NCBI GenBank assembly: GCA_009861545.1
Contig: VXME01000040.1
Location: 817 to 64,816 of the forward strand
Source of the DNA: Acidobacteriota bacterium
GTDB lineage: Bacteria > Acidobacteriota > Vicinamibacteria > Vicinamibacterales > UBA8438
Direction of reading: 5' to 3'
DNA length: 64,000 bases
Below the pieces are notes generated by a model. It saw nothing but the letters and a program-made list of their open reading frames with translations, searched no databases and was not told the origin of the DNA. Shown here one piece after another: positions 1-7,836 of this stretch. Numbering within the stretch: the first letter of the stretch is position 1; each line of letters begins with the position of its first letter. The translations under genes and the position numbers were made by a program.

Positions 1-110
1 GCGGGGGGGGTGCGGGGCCCCGCCGCGCGCGGGTGGCGGGGGGGGGCCGGGGGCGGGGCGCCCGCGGCGGCGGGGGGCCCCCCGGGGGGCCCCGGGGCGG
101 CCGCCGCGGG
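1..110. other. Almost pure G/C low-complexity stretch at the window edge
   Basis: Only two bases out of 110 are A or T (T11 and T34), and the stretch has runs of eight to ten G. The rest of the window is near 68-70% GC with no comparable tract. It could be a real Gly/Ala/Pro-rich linker in the partial gene, or a low-quality contig end. Confidence 0.7.
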
Positions 111-195
111 CGACGCGGAGCCGGCGACGCTGGCGGCGGGTACGACGTTGACCGTCCGCCTTTCGCGGCCGGTCAGCGTGACCGTGGAGCAATAG
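1..195 (+). CDS. 3' end of an unidentified protein gene (partial)
   Basis: This is an open frame running in from the window edge and closed by TAG at 193-195. The last 25 or so residues (about TLAAGTTLTVRLSRPVSVT) read as a beta-rich tail of the 'AGTTLTVRL' type, which I associate with secreted acidobacterial proteins. Upstream of base 110 the frame is only Gly/Ala/Pro/Arg and may not be reliable sequence. The function is unknown because the body of the gene lies outside the window. Confidence 0.45.
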   Translation, partial: AGGVRGPAARGWRGGAGGGAPAAAGGPPGGPGAAAAGDAEPATLAAGTTLTVRLSRPVSVTVEQ

Positions 196-227
196 CCGGC
201 GGGCCCGGAGGCCGTTCATCTCCGTGC

Positions 228-233
228 TATAGT
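228..233 (+). promoter_or_regulatory. -10 box TATAGT for the PlsB-like gene, leaderless arrangement
   Basis: TATAGT ends 7 nt before the GTG at 241, so transcription would begin at or next to the start codon. The GTG at 232 lies inside this box and is therefore a poor start. No clear -35 or Shine-Dalgarno sequence is visible. Confidence 0.5.
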
Positions 234-240
234 GCTGGCC

Positions 241-1380
241 GTGGCGCAGGACGAGATCACGCAAGCCGTGCTCGCCCGCGACGAAGTGGTCCGGTATCTG
301 GAAGGTCGCGGCGGACAGACGCGGGATCAGGCGCGCGCCGCCATTCACGGCTACCTCGAAGAGCTTCGCACCACGCAGCGGTACCGCATATACCGCGCGC
401 TGCAGCATCCGCTCTACCCCCTGCTCCGCAAGATCGATCGCATCAGCGAAGGAATCGACATCGTCCGCGCGGCGACCCGGACCAAGCGGGTCGTCTACGC
501 GTCGAATCACAAGAGCCACACCGACTGGATGGTGCAGCCGCTCGTGATCGACGATGTCGGCATCCGCCCGCCAGTCATTGCGGCCGGCAGCAACCTCTAC
601 GGCGGTGCGCTAGGGCTCATCCAGAAGCACGTCACCGGGGCCATCCCCATTCGCCGGGGGACGAAGGACCCGGCCTATCTCGTCACGCTCAAGGCGTACG
701 TGGCCGAGTTGCTCCGCCGGACCGATCTCCTCCTGTACCTGGAAGGCGGACGCAGCTACAGCGGCGAGATCAAGCCGTTCAAGACCGGGCTGCTGCATGC
801 CGCGGCACAGGCGGACCGGAAAGAGAAGGAGTTGGTCATCGTCCCGACCGCCATCGCCTACGACCTGGTCATCGAGGACTTCGTGCTGTCCCGCCAGCGG
901 GTCAAGCGCGTCCAGCGCCCCTTCCACCAGGAGCTGGCGGAGATGCTGAGATACACCGTCGGCTACCAGTCGCGGAGCATCGTCACCTTCGGACCCCCGA
1001 TTCGCTTCGACGACTACGATCCCGACAATCGTCGTGACATGGTGCGCCTCAAGCGCCGCGTGCGCGACGCGATCGGCCGCCTGTACAAGGTGGTTCCCAC
1101 GGCCCTGCTGGCGGCGGCGATTCGGCCCTCCATCGAACGCGCGGAGCTCGAGGACAGGATCGACGGGCTCATCGAGGTGCTGCGATCCGCGGGCGCGAAC
1201 CTGGACGTCGAGACCGGCTGCGCCGCCGTCGAATCGGCGACGGATCCGCTGGCGGCCCGCGGCATCCTGGTGGTGGAAGGAGCGCGTTTCCGGGTCCGCG
1301 AACGGGTGGTCCTGCGCTATTATGCGCGGTCGCTCGATCACCTGCTCGCCCATCGTGGGGAATCGGCCCTGACCCACTAG
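241..1380 (+). CDS. PlsB-like glycerol-3-phosphate/1-acyl-glycerol-phosphate acyltransferase
   Basis: This is a membrane-associated acyltransferase of phospholipid synthesis, about 379 aa. The family motifs are in order: NHKSHTDW (HX4D, His90-Asp95, the catalytic pair), GAIPIRRG near residue 133 and LEGGRSYSG near 168, which bind the glycerol phosphate. The length and the C-terminal 'RLYKVVPTALLAAA' block resemble the acyltransferase half of PlsB more than the short PlsC proteins, but the long N-terminal domain of E. coli PlsB is absent. I chose GTG 241 because a -10 box sits 7 nt upstream; GTG 232 in the same frame is the alternative. The TAG stop overlaps the GTG of the proline dehydrogenase gene, so the two are probably co-translated. 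Substrate specificity cannot be read from the sequence. Confidence 0.85.
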   Translation: MAQDEITQAVLARDEVVRYLEGRGGQTRDQARAAIHGYLEELRTTQRYRIYRALQHPLYPLLRKIDRISEGIDIVRAATRTKRVVYASNHKSHTDWMVQPLVIDDVGIRPPVIAAGSNLYGGALGLIQKHVTGAIPIRRGTKDPAYLVTLKAYVAELLRRTDLLLYLEGGRSYSGEIKPFKTGLLHAAAQADRKEKELVIVPTAIAYDLVIEDFVLSRQRVKRVQRPFHQELAEMLRYTVGYQSRSIVTFGPPIRFDDYDPDNRRDMVRLKRRVRDAIGRLYKVVPTALLAAAIRPSIERAELEDRIDGLIEVLRSAGANLDVETGCAAVESATDPLAARGILVVEGARFRVRERVVLRYYARSLDHLLAHRGESALTH

Positions 1381-2363
1381 TGGAGTTCACCCCCTCGACC
1401 GTGCTGGATGCCGTCTCGCGCCGGCTGTTTCTCGCGCTGGCGGGAAGTCGTACGCTCAAGGACGCTGCCTCCCGGTACGGCATGCGCGGTCCGCACGGCG
1501 TCGCCCGGCGCTTCATCGGCGGCCGCAACGTCACCGAGGCCATCGAAGCAGCCCGCCGGCTGGAGCGACACGGCCTGCTCCACACGTTCAACTACCTGGG
1601 CGAGCACGTGCGCAGCCCGGAAGCGGCCGAAGCGGCCACCATCGCCTACCTCTGGGTGATCGAGTCGGTCAGCCTGGCCGGCATGACCTGCAACCTGTCC
1701 GTGAAGCTGACGCAACTCGGGCTCGAGCTGGACGCCGGACTGTGCCGCGACAATCTGAAGCGCATCCTGACCCACACCGACGCCCGCCGCTGCTTCGTAC
1801 GGGTCGACATGGAGGGCTCGCCGCTGATCGACCGCACGCTGGACGTCGTGGCGGCGATGCGCACTAGCGGCTACGGGCATCTCGGCGTCGTCCTGCAGTC
1901 GGCTCTCCGCCGTACGCCGGACGATCTGGCCCGCGTCACCGAGCTCGGCCTCCCGGTCCGGCTCGTGAAGGGTGCGTACAAAGAGCCGGCGGACGTGGCC
2001 TTCCAGGACAAGCGGGAGGTCGACAGCGCCTTCGTGCAGTTGACGGAGACGCTGCTCGACACCGGCGTCCATCCTGCGTTCGCCACCCACGATCCCCGCA
2101 TGATCCGCGCCGTCCGCGCGGCCGCCGGCGCGCGTGACATCGGGCGCGACCGGTTCGAGTTCCAGATGCTGTACGGGGTGCGGCGCGACCTGCAGGCGGC
2201 GCTCGAGGCGCAGGGCTACGCCGTGCGGATCTACCTGCCGTTCGGCGGCGACTGGTTCCCTTACTTCATGCGCCGGCTCGCGGAGCGTCCGGCGAACGTG
2301 CTGTTCGTCGTGCGCAGCCTCCTGCACGAGCAGCTCGGCGATCAGCGCGGGTACGGTGCGTAG
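1380..2363 (+). CDS. Proline dehydrogenase (monofunctional)
   Basis: This FAD enzyme oxidises L-proline to pyrroline-5-carboxylate, normally feeding electrons to quinone at the inner membrane. The 327-residue TIM barrel shows the family blocks VRLVKGAYKE, FATHDPRMI, FEFQMLYGVRRDL, and near the C-terminus RIYLPFGGDWFPYFMRRLAERP, where the conserved arginines and tyrosine bind proline. There is no P5C dehydrogenase domain and no such gene in the window, so this is the single-domain form. The GTG start overlaps the stop of the acyltransferase gene (TAGTG). The downstream DUF5916 gene follows after 24 bp, so all three are probably one transcript, though no functional link is obvious. Confidence 0.93.
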   Translation: MEFTPSTVLDAVSRRLFLALAGSRTLKDAASRYGMRGPHGVARRFIGGRNVTEAIEAARRLERHGLLHTFNYLGEHVRSPEAAEAATIAYLWVIESVSLAGMTCNLSVKLTQLGLELDAGLCRDNLKRILTHTDARRCFVRVDMEGSPLIDRTLDVVAAMRTSGYGHLGVVLQSALRRTPDDLARVTELGLPVRLVKGAYKEPADVAFQDKREVDSAFVQLTETLLDTGVHPAFATHDPRMIRAVRAAAGARDIGRDRFEFQMLYGVRRDLQAALEAQGYAVRIYLPFGGDWFPYFMRRLAERPANVLFVVRSLLHEQLGDQRGYGA

Positions 2364-2387
2364 CGGCGCCGCGGCCCAGGACGCGTG

Positions 2388-4736
2388 ATGCGACTCGGCG
2401 AAGCATCGTGGCGGGAGAGGCGCCGTGCTCGTTCGGCCGGCGTCTGTTTCGGTCTCGCCGCCGCCCTCGCGGGGGCCATCCCCTCCCAGGCCGGACAGAC
2501 AACTGCCGGCGCACTCGACGTCCGCGCACTCGATGGACCGCCGCCGCCGAGCCCCCCGGCGATCATCGCCCGCGACGCGGCCGGCCGCGCCACGCTCCGG
2601 GCGGTGCGCCTGGAAGAGTCGCTGGCCATCGACGGCGAGCTCGACGAGCGCATCTACCGCGACACTCCACCGGCCTCCGACTTCATCCAGGTGTTGCCGA
2701 ACGAGGGCGATCTCGCTACGGAGCAGACCGAGATCTGGGTGGCGTTCGACGACGAGAACCTGTACGTGTCGGGCCGCTGTCTCAACGCGGCGCCGGAATC
2801 CGAGTGGGTGGCCAACGACATGCGCCGCGACGGCATGGGGCTGGGACAGTACGTCGGAATCCTGCTCGACACGTTCCACGACCGCCGCAACGCCGTCGAG
2901 CTGGTCATCAACCCGCTCGGCGGACGGCTGGACGGACAGATCACCAACGAGCGCGCCTGGAACGGCGACTGGAATCCCGTCTGGAGCGTGCGGGTCGGCC
3001 GTTTCGACGGCGGCTGGTCGTTCGAGGCGGCCATCCCGTTCAGGTCGCTGCGCTATCGGCCGGGCCGCGCCCAGACCTGGGGCTTCAACGTCGAGCGGCG
3101 CGTCGTCTGGAAGAACGAGCTCTCGGCGCTGGTGCCGCTGCCCGCCTCGTGGGGCTACGGCGCCATCATGCAGGTGTCGCAGGCCGCGACGCTGGTCGGC
3201 CTCGAGGCGCCCGACGCGGGCCTCGACCTGGAGCTCAAGCCCTACGCCATCGGCGAGGCCAGCGGCGTTCGCGCGGCGGGGCCGCGCCTTTCGAACGACC
3301 TGACCGGGGAAATGGGCGTCGACGTCAAGTACGGCGTCACCGAGAACCTGGTGGCCGACCTGACCCTCAATACCGACTTCGCCCAGGTCGAGGCGGACGA
3401 GCAGCAGATCAACCTCACCCGGTTCAGTCTCTTCTTCCCCGAGAAGCGCGAGTTCTTCCTCGAGAACCAGGGCGTGTTCTCCTTCGGCGGCGAGGCCGGC
3501 GCCGGCCAGTTCGCCGGCATCAGCAACACGCCGATCCTCTTCTACAGCCGGCAGATCGGACTGAACCGCGGACGCGAGGTGCCTATCGACGCCGGCGGCC
3601 GTCTCACTGGCAGGATCGGCAGGTACAGCCTCGGGATGCTGAACATCCAGACCGCCGACGCGCCGGCCGCGAGTGCACGCGCCACCAACTTCTCGGTCCT
3701 CCGCGTCAGGCGCGACATCCTCCGGCGCAGCAACATCGGGGCGCTGTTCACCGGCCGCTCGGTGTCGCGGGTCGGCCCCGGATCCAACGCGGCGTACGGC
3801 GTCGACGGCCTCTTCTCCTTCCATCAGAACCTCAACATCAGCACCTACTGGGCCGAGACGCGCACACCGGGGGCGGGTCTCGGCGACGACGAGACGAGCC
3901 ACCGTGCCCAGCTCGACTACACCGGCGACCGCTACGGCCTGCAATTGGAGCGACTCACCGTCGGCGAGGACTTCAACCCGGAGATCGGCTTCCTGCGGCG
4001 CCGCGACTTCGAGCAGAGCTTCGGGCTGTTCCGGTTCAGTCCGCGCCCGCGGTCGATCGAGTCGATCCGGCAGTTCTTCTGGGAAGGACAGCTCGACTAC
4101 ATCACCGACCGGCAGGGCGTGCTCGAGACACGGCAGGCGCGTGGCCGGTTCGCAACGGAGCTGGAGAGCGGCGACCTTTTCGACGTCATCTACAGCCGCA
4201 ACTACGAGTTCCTCGCACACCCGTTTCAGATTGCCCCGGGCGTCGCCATCCCGGTGGGCGGCCACCGTTTCGACGACGTCGAGGTGGGGTACTGGCTGGG
4301 GCAGCAGCACCGCGTCTCCGGCCGCGTCTCCGCCCAGCACGGCGGCTTCTACGGCGGCACGAAGACCAGCCTGAACCTCGGGCTCGGCAGCGCGTTCTCC
4401 GGGACCCGCGTGGAGATTACGCCACAACTGTCGATAGAGCCGAACGTGTCGTTCAACCGGATCGATCTGCCCGTGGGCCGCTTCGATACGACGCTCGTGA
4501 GCACGCGGACGATCTACGCCGTGAACCCGCTGATGTTCGTCAGCGCCCTGGTGCAGTACAACTCCGCCACCGGCAGCGTCGGCACCAACATTCGGCTGCG
4601 CTGGGAGTACCACCCGGGCAGCGAGCTGTTCATCGTCTACAACGAGAATCGCGACGACGCCCTGCGCCCGAACCGGTTCCCACAACTCGAGAACCGCGCC
4701 TTCATCGTCAAGATCAACCGGCTGTTCCGCTTCTGA
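2388..4736 (+). CDS. DUF5916 protein with N-terminal CBM9-like domain, probable outer-membrane barrel
   Basis: This is a secreted protein of about 782 aa of a family common in Acidobacteria and Bacteroidetes, whose function is not established. A signal peptide (GVCFGLAAALAGAIPSQA) is followed by a CBM9-like beta-sandwich at about residues 60-260 (AIDGELDERIY, then EIWVAFDDENLYVSGRC). A long DUF5916 segment of alternating beta strands ends in an aromatic C-terminus (INRLFRF), typical of an outer-membrane barrel. The block DFAQVEADEQQINLTRFSLF followed by FFPEKREFFLENQGVFSF is characteristic of the family. GTG 2385 is an alternative start directly before ATG 2388. It is the last gene of the run and converges on the TolB-like gene. 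Confidence 0.85.
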   Translation: MRLGEASWRERRRARSAGVCFGLAAALAGAIPSQAGQTTAGALDVRALDGPPPPSPPAIIARDAAGRATLRAVRLEESLAIDGELDERIYRDTPPASDFIQVLPNEGDLATEQTEIWVAFDDENLYVSGRCLNAAPESEWVANDMRRDGMGLGQYVGILLDTFHDRRNAVELVINPLGGRLDGQITNERAWNGDWNPVWSVRVGRFDGGWSFEAAIPFRSLRYRPGRAQTWGFNVERRVVWKNELSALVPLPASWGYGAIMQVSQAATLVGLEAPDAGLDLELKPYAIGEASGVRAAGPRLSNDLTGEMGVDVKYGVTENLVADLTLNTDFAQVEADEQQINLTRFSLFFPEKREFFLENQGVFSFGGEAGAGQFAGISNTPILFYSRQIGLNRGREVPIDAGGRLTGRIGRYSLGMLNIQTADAPAASARATNFSVLRVRRDILRRSNIGALFTGRSVSRVGPGSNAAYGVDGLFSFHQNLNISTYWAETRTPGAGLGDDETSHRAQLDYTGDRYGLQLERLTVGEDFNPEIGFLRRRDFEQSFGLFRFSPRPRSIESIRQFFWEGQLDYITDRQGVLETRQARGRFATELESGDLFDVIYSRNYEFLAHPFQIAPGVAIPVGGHRFDDVEVGYWLGQQHRVSGRVSAQHGGFYGGTKTSLNLGLGSAFSGTRVEITPQLSIEPNVSFNRIDLPVGRFDTTLVSTRTIYAVNPLMFVSALVQYNSATGSVGTNIRLRWEYHPGSELFIVYNENRDDALRPNRFPQLENRAFIVKINRLFRF

Positions 4737-4753
4737 GCCCGCTGGCCGCGGGC
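4737..4753. terminator. Short GC hairpin between convergent genes
   Basis: GCCCGC - tggcc - GCGGGC forms a 6-bp stem directly after the DUF5916 stop codon, in the 42-bp gap before the end of the TolB-like gene. No U-run follows on either strand, so it is at best a weak or Rho-assisted terminator. Confidence 0.3.
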
Positions 4754-4778
4754 TCTCCGCGTGGACCCGAGCCGCCCG

Positions 4779-5888
4779 TCAGTCCACCCAGTCGGCGATG
4801 AAGACGTTCGTGTCCCCCTCGGCCGCGGCGTTGCGGTTGGACGCGAAGATCAGCTTCGTCCCGTCGGGCGAGAACATCGGGAAGCCGTCGAACACGTCGG
4901 TGAACGTGATCTGCTCCAGCCCGGTGCCGTCGAGGTTGATCATGAAGAGGTCGAAGTTGCGGCCGTCCGGGTTGTGCATGTTCGACGAGAAGATGATGCG
5001 CTCGCCGTCGGGGTGCCAGTACGGGGCGAAGCTGGCCCCCCCGGAGTCGGTAACCTGCCGCACGTTGCTCCCGTCGGCGTCCATCACGAAGACCTCGACC
5101 GCGGTGGGCCGCCAGAGGCCCTGGTCGAGCAGCCGCTTGAAGTCGTCGTACTCCGGGCCGTCGGGAATCTCGCGTCCGCGGAAGATGATCTTCGAGCCGT
5201 CGGGCGAGAAGAACGCACCGCCGTCGGGTCCCTGCCGGTGGGTCAGCCGGCGCACGTCCGAGCCGTCGCCGTTCATGGAGTAGATCTCCATGTCGCCGTC
5301 GCGCACGCTCGTGAACACGACGCGGCCGTCCGGCCCGACGGTCGGCTCGGCGTCGTAGCCCGGCTCGTCGGTCAGCCTGGTCAGCCCCGTGCCGTCCGGA
5401 TTCGCACGGAAGATGTCGTAGCTGTCGTAGATGGCCCACACGTAGCCCATCCGGAAGCTCGGCGGCGGCGGGCACTCGGCGCCGCCCAGGTGCGTCGACG
5501 CGTAGATGATCGACTTGCCGTCCGGAAAGAAGTAGCCGCAGGTGGTGCGCCCGCTGCTGGTGCTCACCATCCGCTGGTCCGAGCCGTCCAGGTTCATCGT
5601 GAAGATCTGGTCGCACGGCACCCCTTCGCGGGTGGACTGGAAGATGATCTTCTGCCCGTCGAACGAGAAGTAGGCCTCGGCATTCTCGCCGCCGAAGGTG
5701 AGCTGGCGGATGTTGGCCAGGTGGACCTCGCCGCCGGAGCCTGCCGCCGCCTGCGCGGCACTCTCGACCGCTGGCCGGCTCTCCCCGACCGACTCCCCGG
5801 CGGGCGCGCCGCCCGCGAGCGGGACCGCCAAGCCCGCGGCCAGCGCTACGGCGATCAACAGCGAACGAACGTGGAGATGGTTCTGCAC
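4779..5888 (-). CDS. TolB-like PD40 beta-propeller protein, secreted
   Basis: This is an exported protein of about 369 aa made of repeated WD40-like PD40 blades. The motif 'NxDGSx...LT...PxFSPDGxxIxF' recurs at least six times (for example TGLTRLTDEP, SDVRRLTHRQ, SNVRQVTDSG and TGLEQITFTD). The N-terminus carries a signal peptide ending near PLAGGAPA. I chose GTG 5888 because GGAGAG lies 6 nt upstream and the signal peptide follows directly; an earlier ATG at 5990 would put a non-signal segment in front. It is the last gene of the TRAP operon, 52 bp after the permease, so it may act as a periplasmic accessory or partner-binding protein. It lacks the N-terminal TolB domain, so I would not call it TolB itself. 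Confidence 0.85.
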   Translation of the reverse strand: MQNHLHVRSLLIAVALAAGLAVPLAGGAPAGESVGESRPAVESAAQAAAGSGGEVHLANIRQLTFGGENAEAYFSFDGQKIIFQSTREGVPCDQIFTMNLDGSDQRMVSTSSGRTTCGYFFPDGKSIIYASTHLGGAECPPPPSFRMGYVWAIYDSYDIFRANPDGTGLTRLTDEPGYDAEPTVGPDGRVVFTSVRDGDMEIYSMNGDGSDVRRLTHRQGPDGGAFFSPDGSKIIFRGREIPDGPEYDDFKRLLDQGLWRPTAVEVFVMDADGSNVRQVTDSGGASFAPYWHPDGERIIFSSNMHNPDGRNFDLFMINLDGTGLEQITFTDVFDGFPMFSPDGTKLIFASNRNAAAEGDTNVFIADWVD

Positions 5889-5940
5889 AACGCACTCTCC
5901 CGGAGGAAGCAACCGCGCTCCGGAACAATCCGGATGCGCG

Positions 5941-7836
5941 CTATTGCCGGCCCACGAGCTCCAGCAGCCCGAGGGTGAGCCATGGTACATAAGTGATCAC
6001 GAGCACGCCAATGCCGAGGATCACGAGCAGCGGCACCGACGCGCGGTAGACCTCCAGCAGCGGGCGGTCGAAGCGGTAGGAGGCGAGGAACAGGTTCAGC
6101 CCGACCGGCGGGGTCAGGTAGCCCAGCTCCAGGTTCGCGATGAAGATGATGCCGAGGTGCACCGGATCGATGCCGTACGCGGCCCCGATCGTGCTGATGA
6201 GCGGCACCACGACCACGATGGCCGAGAAGATGTCCATCACGCAGCCGACGATCAGCAGGAACACGTTGAGCGCGAGCAGGAACAGCAGCGGCGACTCGAT
6301 GCGCGCCTGCGTCCACTCCAGCAGCCGGAACGGGATGTCGACATCGACCATGTAGGCGGTGAAGCCCTTGGCCACGCCGAGGATGATCAGCACGCCGCCG
6401 ATCAGCACCACGCACTCGCGGAAGGCCTGCCGCAGGCCCGGCCCGAGCCGGAAGTCGCGGTGGACCAGGCCGGTGACGATCGCGGCGTACAGGGCAGTCA
6501 GGGCGGAGGTCTCGACCAGGGTCGCGCGCCCGCTGAAGAGCGCGCCCAGCACGACCAGCGGCAGAGCCAGCTCCCACTTCGCCGTCCACAGCGCCTCGCG
6601 CGCCTCTCTCCAGGCGAAGTCGTGGCGGCCGGCGCCGGTGACGATCCCCTCGCGCATGCCCCAGGCGGCCACCAGCGCGATGAGCAGCACGCCGGGGAGG
6701 ATGCCCCCGATGAACAGGTTCTCCGGCGCGGTCTGCGCGACGATGGCGTAGAGGATGAGCGGCATCGCCGGCGGCAGCAACAGCCCGAGCGAGCCGGAGG
6801 CGGTGAGCAGGCCGACCGAGAAGCGGTCGCGGTAGCCGTCGGCCAGCAGCGCCGGCAGCAGCAGTCCGCCCAGCGCCAGGATCGTCACCCCGGAGCCGCC
6901 GGTGAAGATAGTGAAGAACGCGCAGACCACAGCGCAGACCACAGCGGTACCGCCCGGCATCCAGCCGACCAGCGCCCGGAACACCTGCAGCAGCCGCCCG
7001 GACGACTGCCCCTGGGCCAGGATGAAACCGGCCAGGGTGAAGAGCGGAATGGCCGGCAGGTGCGGCTCGGTCGCCAGGTCGTAGGCGTACAGCGGCACCG
7101 CCGCCGGGTCGAACGCGTCGACCATGTAGAGGAACACCGCCGCCCCGGCCAGCACCGTGAAGATCGGCGCCCCGGCCAGCGCCGCGAGCACTACGAGGAG
7201 CACCCAGGGCCAACCGGCGCCTCCGGCGAGCACGCACGACGCCTCGTCCACATTCGCACAGGCCGCCCCGGTCCCGCTCAGCCAGATGCCGATCAGCATG
7301 CCGGCCGCCGCGACGGCGCGGGCGCCCCAGCCTCCGGCCCGCCATCCCAACCGCACAGCGATGACGCCGAAGGCGAACGGCAGCACCAACTGGAAGACCC
7401 ACGACGGAATCCCGAGCGCTATCTCGCCACCTATCTCCATCTCGATGACGACGATGTCGATCGCGGACCAGGCGAGCAGCGCCGAGACCGCCGCGCCCAC
7501 CGTCGCGGCGAATCCCTGCGCGACCTGCCGCGCCGCCCCCTCCGGGATGAACGTGGCGGTGGCCAGCGCGATCAGCTTGTTCTGCCGCGCGGCGAGGCCG
7601 GCCCCCAGGAAGCCGACCCACAACGTGAGGTGTTGGACGAAGGGAATCGACCCGGGGATGCCTCCGGTGACAATGGGTCGGACGACGATCTCGGCCAGCG
7701 GCAGGATCGCCATCGCGGCCAGCGCGCCGGCGGCGAGCAGCTCTTCCGACCTGTGGAGGAACCCGAGCGCGGGCGCCGCACGGCGCGCAACGGAAGCAGT
7801 GATCGCGCTCATCCTCACGGTCACACCCGGCATCAT
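5941..7836 (-). CDS. dctQM: TRAP transporter permease, fused small (DctQ) and large (DctM) subunits
   Basis: This inner-membrane permease of a tripartite ATP-independent periplasmic transporter, about 631 aa, works by solute/Na+ or H+ symport. The first 200 or so residues are the DctQ-type four-helix part (LTLWVGFLGAGLAARQNKLI). The rest is the DctM-type part, with landmarks such as FTIFTGGSGVTILALGGLLLP, GLLTASGSLGLLLPPAMPLI and ELGYLTPPVGLNLFLASYRF. The start ATG 7836 overlaps the Fic stop codon (ATGA), which implies translational coupling. ATG 7812 (MSAITAS) is a possible alternative and would remove the overlap. The substrate is unknown; TRAP systems usually import organic acids, and the TatT partner suggests a TPAT-type, possibly hydrophobic, ligand. 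Confidence 0.92.
   Translation of the reverse strand: MMPGVTVRMSAITASVARRAAPALGFLHRSEELLAAGALAAMAILPLAEIVVRPIVTGGIPGSIPFVQHLTLWVGFLGAGLAARQNKLIALATATFIPEGAARQVAQGFAATVGAAVSALLAWSAIDIVVIEMEIGGEIALGIPSWVFQLVLPFAFGVIAVRLGWRAGGWGARAVAAAGMLIGIWLSGTGAACANVDEASCVLAGGAGWPWVLLVVLAALAGAPIFTVLAGAAVFLYMVDAFDPAAVPLYAYDLATEPHLPAIPLFTLAGFILAQGQSSGRLLQVFRALVGWMPGGTAVVCAVVCAFFTIFTGGSGVTILALGGLLLPALLADGYRDRFSVGLLTASGSLGLLLPPAMPLILYAIVAQTAPENLFIGGILPGVLLIALVAAWGMREGIVTGAGRHDFAWREAREALWTAKWELALPLVVLGALFSGRATLVETSALTALYAAIVTGLVHRDFRLGPGLRQAFRECVVLIGGVLIILGVAKGFTAYMVDVDIPFRLLEWTQARIESPLLFLLALNVFLLIVGCVMDIFSAIVVVVPLISTIGAAYGIDPVHLGIIFIANLELGYLTPPVGLNLFLASYRFDRPLLEVYRASVPLLVILGIGVLVITYVPWLTLGLLELVGRQ

Noticed and set aside
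1377-4685. A 1102-codon open frame on the - strand opposite proline dehydrogenase and the DUF5916 gene
   Set aside because: It reads as Arg/Glu/Val/Pro-rich nonsense antisense to two well-recognised genes. Long antisense open frames are expected at this GC content.
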